Source: Micavibrio aeruginosavorus_D (lineage in GTDB: Bacteria > Pseudomonadota > Alphaproteobacteria > Micavibrionales > Micavibrionaceae). From it: a stretch of 64,000 bases of DNA. Location of the stretch: contig NZ_CP195303.1 in NCBI RefSeq assembly GCF_051245535.1, positions 186,001-250,000 on the forward strand, in the 5' to 3' direction. The notes beneath the pieces were generated by a model that made no database searches, was not told the DNA's origin, and saw only the letters and a list, made by a program, of their open reading frames with translations. Positions 34,805 through 42,111 of this stretch are shown here, piece by piece. Position 1 is the first letter of the stretch; the number at the start of each line of letters is the position of its first letter. Made by a program: the position numbers and the translations under genes.

Positions 34805-35966
34805 TCCGGTCAATCTGCTAAATCGATATCAGGCGCGTATCAATGACGGCGGGTTACAACCCGACCCGTATCAGGAACGTGCCATTGAATCCCTGCAAAT
34901 GCTGGCCGATGACATTCTGGCGCGTCCGGCGCGGCGTGGGATGTTTGGCCTGAAACGCAAACCGCAACCGATCCGGGGGTTGTATCTGTATGGTCCGGTG
35001 GGGCGGGGCAAATCCATGGTGATGGATTTGTTTTTTGCCAGCCTGCCGGACGGCGTCAAAAAGCGCCGGGTCCATTTCCATGATTTTATGATCGGTGTGC
35101 ATGATTTTATGCATAATCGCCGTCTGGCCGCGTCGGGCAAGGCGGACAATGATGTCCGTGATTCCGCCCTGCTGGCCTTTGCCGACGATCTGGCCAAAAA
35201 CGTCCGGGTTTTGTGTTTTGACGAATTTCACGTCAGCAACGTGGCCGACGCGATGATTTTGGGGCGGTTGTTTACCGCCCTGTTTGATCAGGGCGTGGCG
35301 GTGGTTATGACCAGCAACCGCGCCCCGGATGACCTGTATAAAGGGGGGCTGCAACGCGACCGCTTTCTGTCCTTTATCGACCTTCTGAAAAACCGGATGG
35401 AGGTTTTGCCCCTGTCCGGTCCGGTCGATTATCGCCTTCAATATCTGGAATCGAGCGGGGTGTATTTCTCTCCACTCGGGGCCGCCGCCCACACATGGGC
35501 CGACCAGATTTTTGTCCACCTGACTGACGGCGTCGAAGCCCATGCGGATACGTTGGAGGTGCGGGGGCGGACCGTGCCCGTCACGCAAACGGCGCGCGGT
35601 GTGGCCCGGTTCACATTTTCCGAATTGTGTGAACACCCGCTGGGGGCGGAGGACTACATCACCATCGCCCGGACCTATCACACCATCCTGCTGGAGGGGG
35701 TGGCGAAATTGGGGTATGATCGTCGCAACGAAGCGGTGCGTCTGATGACTCTGGTCGATGCATTGTATGATGCCGGAACACGGTTGATCATCACGGCGGA
35801 TGCGCCGGTCGATCGTCTCTATCACGGGCATGATCATGCGTTTGAATTTCAACGCACGGTCAGTCGTCTGACTGAGATGCAAAGTACGGATTGGTTCGCC
35901 CGGACCGCCCCATCGGTCAGCGAATGGCGGCAAAACGATACGGATCGATCTGACGCAAAGGGCTGA
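34794..35966 (+). CDS. zapE: Cell division protein ZapE (AFG1-like ATPase)
   Basis: 390 residues. P-loop ATPase with Walker A GPVGRGKS in GLYLYGPVGRGKSMVMDLFF and Walker B VLCFDEFHVSNVADAMIL, plus the sensor-like VAVVMTSNRAPDDLY. ZapE destabilises FtsZ polymers late in division in E. coli. A zapE upstream of mdh is common in alphaproteobacteria; here a DUF2336 gene intervenes. Confidence 0.9.
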   Translation: MAHDPVNLLNRYQARINDGGLQPDPYQERAIESLQMLADDILARPARRGMFGLKRKPQPIRGLYLYGPVGRGKSMVMDLFFASLPDGVKKRRVHFHDFMIGVHDFMHNRRLAASGKADNDVRDSALLAFADDLAKNVRVLCFDEFHVSNVADAMILGRLFTALFDQGVAVVMTSNRAPDDLYKGGLQRDRFLSFIDLLKNRMEVLPLSGPVDYRLQYLESSGVYFSPLGAAAHTWADQIFVHLTDGVEAHADTLEVRGRTVPVTQTARGVARFTFSELCEHPLGAEDYITIARTYHTILLEGVAKLGYDRRNEAVRLMTLVDALYDAGTRLIITADAPVDRLYHGHDHAFEFQRTVSRLTEMQSTDWFARTAPSVSEWRQNDTDRSDAKG

Positions 35967-36150
35967 AAAGTGCGATTTTGCCAAATACGGTCCGTGGCGT
36001 ATCTTTATTTATGAATGCCTGTGGATGTGCTTTGAAAATCAAGCTGTTTCAGTGTGTTAGATTAAGCTCTAAAGTCTGCCTTTCATGCGTTGTCTGCGGT
36101 CCTCATGGCTTTAAATCTTTGTGAAAGTCTTTCCTGTAAATTGGTGTGAG

Positions 36151-37518
36151 ATGTTTGCATTCATTCATAAGCTTTTGTTTAAGAACGGAAAAAGTGACGC
36201 TCTGCCGGGCCGGGCCCCGCGGAATGATGCGCGTTACGAAATAGAAAAGCAAAAAGCCCGATCCGGGTCGCTGGATGAACGTCTGGCCATTGCCAAAAAT
36301 CCGGAAACACACCCCGAAATTCTCTACTATCTGGCGCAGGCCGATCCGTCCGATGACGTGCGCCATGCCGTCGCTGAAAACCATGCAACGCCGTTGCAGG
36401 CCAGTTTGCTGATCGCCAAGGATTCCAGCGCGGATGTGCGGCTGGCTCTGGCCGAACGTCTGGTGCGCCTTCTGCCCAACCTGACTCAGGAGGAGCAGGC
36501 GGCGCTTTACGCGCATGCGGTCCAGACCCTCGGTCTGCTCGCGCTCGATGAAGTTCTGAAAATTCGTAAAGCGCTTTCGGCGACGTTGAAGGACAAGGCC
36601 TATGCGCCGCCATCCGTCGTGTCGACCCTGGCGCGGGACGTGGAGCGGACCGTGGCGGAACCGATTTTACGGTTTTGCGCCGCCGTGCCGGATGATGTTC
36701 TGATCGAAATTCTGAAAATGCACCCTGAGGATTGGGCCTCCGAAGCGATCGCCGGGCGTGACCATATCAGCGGCGGTGTTTCGGTCGCCGTGATTGAACA
36801 CGGCAGCGCGGCCGCCGGAAAGACCCTGATCGAAAACAAGGGGGCCGACATTGGCCCAACCCTGTTGCAAAGGATTATCGACCGGGCCCGGGATTTGCCG
36901 GAATGGCAACGCTCACTGGCCGACCACCGGAGCCTACCCCCGGAGATGGCGGAAAAGCTGGCCGAGTTCGCCAATGAATCCGTCCGCCTGATTTTGGTCC
37001 GCAGCGGAAAATTTGACCGTCGCACGACGGAGGAGGTGGCCACCGCCTTCAAACGCCGTCTGGGGTATGCCGCCAACCAATCGGACAAAGCCATTGATGC
37101 CGTAACGGACGGTGATAGCCCGCAGAATGTCGGCCCGCCGGACGGCAAGCCCGTGAAGTCCGAAGAAGAACAATATGCCTACGCGGCCCGCATGGCGCGT
37201 GAGGGGCGGCTGGACGAAGAAATGTTGTCTGACGCGCTGGCGATGCAGGATTATGATTTTATCTACGCCGCGATCAGCATTATGGGCCGGGTGACATTGG
37301 CCGATGTGCGCCGTGTCTTTGCCCTGCGCGCGCCCAAGCCCATCGTCGCCTTGTCGTGGAAGGCGGGGTTGAGTATGCGCATGGCCCTGCGCCTGCAACA
37401 GGATCTGGGCCGCGTTCCGCCGCGGCAATTGCTGTACCCCAAAGGGGGCACGGATTACCCGATGGACGAGGACGAGCTGCGCTGGCAACTGGAATTCCTC
37501 GGGCTGGAAGCCGCCTGA
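36151..37518 (+). CDS. DUF2336 HEAT-like repeat protein
   Basis: 455 residues. From about residue 30 the protein is a run of short helical repeats resembling HEAT units, such as ERLAIAKNPETHPEILYYLA, VRHAVAENHATPLQASLLIA and VRLALAERLVRLLPNL. This is the alphaproteobacterial DUF2336 family, of unknown biochemical role; some members associate with two-component signalling. No signal peptide or membrane segment. ATG 36151 follows GTGTGAG; a GTG at 36121 would add ten residues. Confidence 0.8.
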   Translation: MFAFIHKLLFKNGKSDALPGRAPRNDARYEIEKQKARSGSLDERLAIAKNPETHPEILYYLAQADPSDDVRHAVAENHATPLQASLLIAKDSSADVRLALAERLVRLLPNLTQEEQAALYAHAVQTLGLLALDEVLKIRKALSATLKDKAYAPPSVVSTLARDVERTVAEPILRFCAAVPDDVLIEILKMHPEDWASEAIAGRDHISGGVSVAVIEHGSAAAGKTLIENKGADIGPTLLQRIIDRARDLPEWQRSLADHRSLPPEMAEKLAEFANESVRLILVRSGKFDRRTTEEVATAFKRRLGYAANQSDKAIDAVTDGDSPQNVGPPDGKPVKSEEEQYAYAARMAREGRLDEEMLSDALAMQDYDFIYAAISIMGRVTLADVRRVFALRAPKPIVALSWKAGLSMRMALRLQQDLGRVPPRQLLYPKGGTDYPMDEDELRWQLEFLGLEAA

Positions 37519-37665
37519 TTTCAAATCAATACATTCTGTAAAACATGCTGCCGGGTCTGCGGGGGCTTGTTACGCCCTTGCCCTTGTTTGTCGGGCCCGA
37601 AGGGGCTATGTCTGTGATCAGGTTTTTCTTACCAAAACGGAACGACAAAGGGAGTCTTTAAGATC

Positions 37666-38616
37666 ATGGCACGGAACAAAATCGCCCTGGTGGGTGCGGG
37701 ACAAATCGGCGGTACGCTGGCCTTGCTGGCGGGCATGAAAGAACTGGGCGATATCGCCATTGTCGACATTGCCGAAGGCGTGCCACAGGGCAAGGCGCTG
37801 GACATTGCCGAAGCCGCCCCGGTCGAAGGGTTCGATGCGAAATATTCTGGCTCCAATGATTACGAAGTGATCAAGGACGCCGATGTTGTGATCGTTACCG
37901 CAGGTGTTCCGCGTAAACCGGGCATGAGCCGTGATGATTTGATCGGCATCAACACCGGCGTTATCAACGCCGTTGGTGCGAACATCAAAAAATATGCACC
38001 GAACGCCTTCGTGATCGTTATCACCAACCCGCTGGACGTGATGGTTGAAGTGATGCAGCGCGCGAGCGGACTGCCGGCGAACAAAGTTGTTGGTATGGCT
38101 GGCGTTCTGGACTCTGCCCGTTTCCGCCACTTCCTGGCCGAAGAATTCAAGGTGTCGGTTGAAGACGTCAACGCCTTCGTTCTGGGTGGTCACGGCGATA
38201 CGATGGTGCCGCTGGTACGGTATTCCAGCGTGGCCGGTATTCCGCTGCCCGATCTGGTGAAAATGGGTTGGACCACACAAGAGAAACTGGACGCCATCGT
38301 TCAGCGTACGCGCGATGGCGGTGCCGAAATCGTCAACCTGCTGAAAACCGGTTCTGCGTTCTACGCTCCGGCATCCAGCGCGATTGCGATGGCGGAAAGC
38401 TACCTGAAAGACAAACGCCGCGTGCTGCCGTGCGCGGCGCGCCTGAACGGCGAATACGGGATTAAAGGCCTGTATATCGGCGTGCCGGTTGTGATCGGTA
38501 AAAACGGGGTTGAGAAGATCGTCGAGATCGAGTTGAACGCCGAAGAGCAATCCATGTTCGACCACTCCGTGAGCGCGGTGAAGAGCCTGGTTGCAGCTAT
38601 GGAGAAAGCAGCCTAA
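37666..38616 (+). CDS. mdh: Malate dehydrogenase
   Basis: 316 residues, the LDH-like bacterial MDH. It interconverts malate and oxaloacetate with NAD in the TCA cycle. KIALVGAGQIGGTLALLAG is the NAD-binding motif with Asp in IVDIAEG. Substrate-binding arginines are in VPRKPGMSRDDLI; ITNPLDVMV follows and the catalytic His is in LGGHGDTMVP. First gene of the dispersed TCA cluster; a terminator follows at once. Confidence 0.96.
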   Translation: MARNKIALVGAGQIGGTLALLAGMKELGDIAIVDIAEGVPQGKALDIAEAAPVEGFDAKYSGSNDYEVIKDADVVIVTAGVPRKPGMSRDDLIGINTGVINAVGANIKKYAPNAFVIVITNPLDVMVEVMQRASGLPANKVVGMAGVLDSARFRHFLAEEFKVSVEDVNAFVLGGHGDTMVPLVRYSSVAGIPLPDLVKMGWTTQEKLDAIVQRTRDGGAEIVNLLKTGSAFYAPASSAIAMAESYLKDKRRVLPCAARLNGEYGIKGLYIGVPVVIGKNGVEKIVEIELNAEEQSMFDHSVSAVKSLVAAMEKAA

Positions 38617-38641
38617 TAAGCTTTTTCAATGATTTACGGGG

Positions 38642-38671
38642 AAAGGGGGCTGTTTCAGCCCCCTTTTTCTT
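38642..38671 (+). terminator. Terminator after mdh
   Basis: GGGGGCTG-TTT-CAGCCCCC stem (38645-38663) followed by TTTTTCTT, so mdh is a transcript of its own and does not read into sucC. Confidence 0.9.
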
Positions 38672-38734
38672 GCCAAATCCGCCAGAATTGGGCAATGTTT
38701 GGACATAATAATAAAAATAAGAAGGGTAAGGTTC

Positions 38735-39859
38735 GTGGGGAACGTCAATTTTCACAACACCACAGAGAAATCTCCGGCTCATCCGGATCTGGTGAAGCGC
38801 AAATTCAATTGCGCGGGCCGCCTGTCGCATGATGTCTATGCCACTGGATTTGAACGGGTGCGGGCGCTGGCCGGGATGATGCCGGAGCAAGCCGCCACCG
38901 CCATGGGAATCAAGCCCGAGGCGTATATGACGCTGGAGCAGGGCAAAACCCGCCCCGGTCGCAAAACCATTGAGGCGTTCTGTTCCGCGTTGCCTTGTCA
39001 CCCGTTGGATTTGCAGGATGAAAAAGCCCAATCCCCCTTGCCGCGCGTGATGATTGAAATTTTACAGGATCTGGCCGCGAACAGCGGAGCCCAACGCGCG
39101 GATCGCCGCCGGGCGGTGGATCGCTTGCGTATGGAACATGAATGCGCCGCATGGATGATGGACACCCACGGTGATGCCGGTTTGGATGTTTTGAAAACCG
39201 CCGAAGGCGCGGTGGATATCCGCACCATCATGGGGTCTGTTGATGATGATATGCGCCATTGGTTGCGGCTGGATGATCCGCGCGGATTGATGGATACGGC
39301 GCTGGATCATTATGTTTTTGCATTGGATGATATGGTGAATGATCAATATGCGTTGATCGACCATTGCAAATCCGTATGCAACCGCAATTATGATGGTTTG
39401 TTGTCTTTCGGCCTGACCCTGTACGGGTCGAATAATTTTTCCCCGGCGCTGGTTCGCATGTGGGCGGCCAGACAGGAGCATGGTTTTGACCATGTTCGTG
39501 ATGCCGTCAATGATACACCAAATGTCTTTGGCCCGATGCATGACCGTTTGTTCACGACCGGAGCCGTAACGATTGATGGTGTGCGCATGAATGTGCGCAC
39601 GGCCATAAACCGCATGCTCGACCATGTGGATACGCACATTACGATGTGCGAAGCCGTAAAGGGGACGACAGGAATTTTTGACCAGATTCAGTCGTTGAAG
39701 AGCCAGAAAGAATCCATTCTGAATTGGCGTGGGTCACTGAAAACACAAACCTTGCTGGCGTGGTGCGAAAACCACCGCCGCATTGACGTGACCGCATTGG
39801 ATTCGGTGGATCGGGCGCTGGGACGCGGTGGAAATATCGCACCAAAGGCGCAACCGTAA
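38735..39859 (+). CDS. Helix-turn-helix protein with unknown C-terminal domain
   Basis: About 374 residues. A Cro/CI-type HTH lies at about residues 38-85 (ERVRALAGMMPEQAATAMGI then YMTLEQGKTRPGRKTIEAF). The remaining 270 residues are mostly helical with no recognised family; GSNNFSPALVRMWAARQEHG and ILNWRGSLKTQTLLAWCENH are distinctive. The start is taken as GTG 38735 with AAGG upstream; a TTG at 38699 is possible. It ends seven bases from the convergent transglycosylase and could regulate the murein-hydrolase genes, which is inference from position only. Confidence 0.6.
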   Translation: MGNVNFHNTTEKSPAHPDLVKRKFNCAGRLSHDVYATGFERVRALAGMMPEQAATAMGIKPEAYMTLEQGKTRPGRKTIEAFCSALPCHPLDLQDEKAQSPLPRVMIEILQDLAANSGAQRADRRRAVDRLRMEHECAAWMMDTHGDAGLDVLKTAEGAVDIRTIMGSVDDDMRHWLRLDDPRGLMDTALDHYVFALDDMVNDQYALIDHCKSVCNRNYDGLLSFGLTLYGSNNFSPALVRMWAARQEHGFDHVRDAVNDTPNVFGPMHDRLFTTGAVTIDGVRMNVRTAINRMLDHVDTHITMCEAVKGTTGIFDQIQSLKSQKESILNWRGSLKTQTLLAWCENHRRIDVTALDSVDRALGRGGNIAPKAQP

Positions 39860-39865
39860 CAGGCT

Positions 39866-40831
39866 CTAAGCACTCGGCGTGTTCAGGATCAACGGGCTGG
39901 GGCGGGGTTGTTGTTCTGGCTCCGTGCGTGCCTGCTGATTTTCACCCAATGATGCAATGGAAAATGTAGCGCGCAGCGCGGGCACGCTGGCCTGTAATTC
40001 GCCTTCGGGTGCGTATGTTGCGGCGGCACTTTTTCCGGGGCGGCAGGCTGCTTCCTGAGCATCTTCGACAATGGACAGCATTTTCTGACCCGTGGGGTCT
40101 TCCAGTTTCTTCTCAATCGCCTTTTCATAGGATGAAATTTGTTTGTCCGCCGATTTGTTCCCGGCCAGACCTTTGTTCGCATTCACTTCCCACCCGGATG
40201 CGGCCTCACCATTCTGTAATTTCTGCGCGTTGCCGGGGCCGATATTATAACCGGCATAAACGATGGGGAAGCTTTCCGGTTCGGCGGGATCGACATCCAG
40301 TTTCTGGGCGATATCCTTGCTGTAGTATGCGGCCGTGTATGTTGCCGCTTCCGGTGTTTCGCGTAATGAATCGATCAAGCGGCTATTGTTTTTCGCATAG
40401 GATCTGATTTCCGGCCCGTCCATGTCCTTGGCTTTGTCGTGGATTTTTTCGATTTTTGCGGCCTGTTTTTCCAGACCCTGCGCTTCCAGCCGTTTGGCGA
40501 TTTCATCGCCATTCTTGGCCAGTGTTTCCACAACGGCGTCGCGGCTGACCTGAAAATCGCCCTTCACGCCCGTGTGGCTGGTCATTGTATCGTGTGTACT
40601 GAATTCGCTTTCGCGGCCCCACATACCGACCAGCAATTCCGGCGCAACGCCGCTGGCGGCGGCGGCATCGGGCAACACGCTCATAACGCGCGTTTGACGG
40701 TCGGTTAAATCGTTGGGAAGGGATTGGGGCGTGATGACGCCGCCATCCTGAACCACTGCGCGGGCCGGGCCAAAATCAATCGGTTTCGGCGGGGTCGCGG
40801 GTTCGGTATTTTTGTCTTTGTCTTTTGCCAT
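39866..40831 (-). CDS. SLT-like lytic transglycosylase without signal peptide
   Basis: 321 residues. The lysozyme-like fold is at about 45-210: APELLVGMWGRESEFSTHD carries the probable catalytic Glu, followed by GVKGDFQVSRDAV (the GxxQ segment) and FPIVYAGYNIGPGNAQKL (the AYNxG segment). It should cleave the glycan strand to 1,6-anhydro-muropeptides. The N-terminus MAKDKDKNTEPATPPKP is hydrophilic, with no Sec or Tat signal. The tail ends EPEQQPRPSPLILNTPSA, similar to that of the next gene. A terminator upstream separates the two transcripts. Confidence 0.7.
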   Translation of the reverse strand: MAKDKDKNTEPATPPKPIDFGPARAVVQDGGVITPQSLPNDLTDRQTRVMSVLPDAAAASGVAPELLVGMWGRESEFSTHDTMTSHTGVKGDFQVSRDAVVETLAKNGDEIAKRLEAQGLEKQAAKIEKIHDKAKDMDGPEIRSYAKNNSRLIDSLRETPEAATYTAAYYSKDIAQKLDVDPAEPESFPIVYAGYNIGPGNAQKLQNGEAASGWEVNANKGLAGNKSADKQISSYEKAIEKKLEDPTGQKMLSIVEDAQEAACRPGKSAAATYAPEGELQASVPALRATFSIASLGENQQARTEPEQQPRPSPLILNTPSA

Positions 40832-40924
40832 GGGCCTATACTCTGATTTATGCGGCGGTTGCTCTCCCCCTGTTGAATTCTTTTCTTTCGATCTGCGAAC
40901 AATTCTAAGCTGTAGAGGTTAAGA

Positions 40925-40960
40925 AACAAAAAACCCGCCAGTGTAATTGGCGGGTTTTTT
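40925..40960. terminator. Bidirectional-looking terminator
   Basis: CCCGCCA/TGGCGGG stem (40934-40940 with 40948-40954) flanked by A-run and T-run. It lies just past the stop of the minus-strand muramidase gene and upstream of the transglycosylase start. Confidence 0.88.
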
Positions 40961-40978
40961 GAAATCTTTGTGTGGCCG

Positions 40979-41992
40979 TTATTGCAGAGCCAGTGCCGGA
41001 ATAACCGGGGCCGGGCGTTGCTGTGGATCGGGTTGATCCTGCTGCGCCACGTCGATACCCTGTGCCGGTTTGGCAAAAGCCAGGCTGGCCGGTTGGGCGG
41101 AAACCTTCACGCCACCGTCAGGATCATATTTGCTGGCGGCGCTGCCCGTTTCGCGGGACAGATTATTGGCCACCTGTTGTTCACGTTCGGCACGGAGAAC
41201 GGCCACAACAGCCTGTGGCGGAACGTGGGCTTTGTTCAGTCCATCGCCATGGTAATAGCTTTTCCCGGCCATATCTTTCGGCAGGGAGGCCCATTCCATG
41301 GACATATTGCGCATGAACCGATCTTCGCTCATGTCACCGCTCAAGAATTTGCTCAGGCCACGGCGTTCCATCAGAACACCAGCCATTTTATCCTGCATGT
41401 CGCGGTCGAACATTTCATTCCCGCTCAAGCCCATTTCATTTTTCAGGCCGCGCAGGGTCTTCTCAATAATCTGATAACGGCCAGCGGCAGAGTTACCCGG
41501 GTCGTTGTTCTGCCAGGCTAGAACCTGGTTCACCGTCATGCCGGTGAAGTTCACATGGCGGTTGCCGAACGCGGTGTCATAGGATTGACCCGTTTTGTTG
41601 TTCTTCTCGCTATGCTCACCCGTAGCAATCAGGTCGAGCAGGTTTTTCGGCGGGTCCAAAGCAATGGCGCGCGCCTTGCTGAAATCTGTTTTGCTGAAAT
41701 CTGTGCGGCTTTCCCATTCGCCGTCATGCGCCTTCACATCGTTGCGCCATCCGCGATATTGGGTGTCGTCCATGCCCATGACGCCCGCGAACAATTTGTT
41801 CAGGCCGCCTTGGCTGCCGCTATCGGGGTCCAGAAAAGACATGAAGTACATCATGAGCTGGGCCAGAACCTGTTGCAGGAAGCCCAGTTGGTTATAGCCG
41901 ACAGCGCCCGGTAGTGCCGCCTGTTTGCGCGGATCCACCCCGTTTTGAACGGGGGCGGGCTGGGTCGTGTTTTGTGTCGTATCTACCACCAT
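40979..41992 (-). CDS. Phage-lambda-endolysin-like muramidase, no signal peptide
   Basis: 337 residues. The domain at about 110-275 follows the lambda gpR transglycosylase pattern: LLDLIATGEHS (catalytic Glu), SYDTAFGNRHVNFTGMTVNQ, then NSAAGRYQIIEKTLRGLKNE, RRGLSKFLSGD and MSMEWASLPKDMAGKSYYHG. Unlike phage endolysin it has about 105 extra N-terminal residues, including a hydrophobic stretch GFLQQVLAQLMMYFMSFL (about 37-54), and a Pro/Gln tail QQDQPDPQQRPAPVIPALAL. No phage structural or holin gene is near. Start ATG is 41992. Confidence 0.72.
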   Translation of the reverse strand: MVVDTTQNTTQPAPVQNGVDPRKQAALPGAVGYNQLGFLQQVLAQLMMYFMSFLDPDSGSQGGLNKLFAGVMGMDDTQYRGWRNDVKAHDGEWESRTDFSKTDFSKARAIALDPPKNLLDLIATGEHSEKNNKTGQSYDTAFGNRHVNFTGMTVNQVLAWQNNDPGNSAAGRYQIIEKTLRGLKNEMGLSGNEMFDRDMQDKMAGVLMERRGLSKFLSGDMSEDRFMRNMSMEWASLPKDMAGKSYYHGDGLNKAHVPPQAVVAVLRAEREQQVANNLSRETGSAASKYDPDGGVKVSAQPASLAFAKPAQGIDVAQQDQPDPQQRPAPVIPALALQ

Positions 41993-42111
41993 AGTCCTAC
42001 ACCCTTGTTTTTATTATACTTATTGGGGCCTCTGTCAGGCTCTTCCTGTCTGTGATTGCCCCCATAATATCGAAAAAGCCCCTGTTTTGTCAAACTTTTC
42101 CGCCTTTATAA

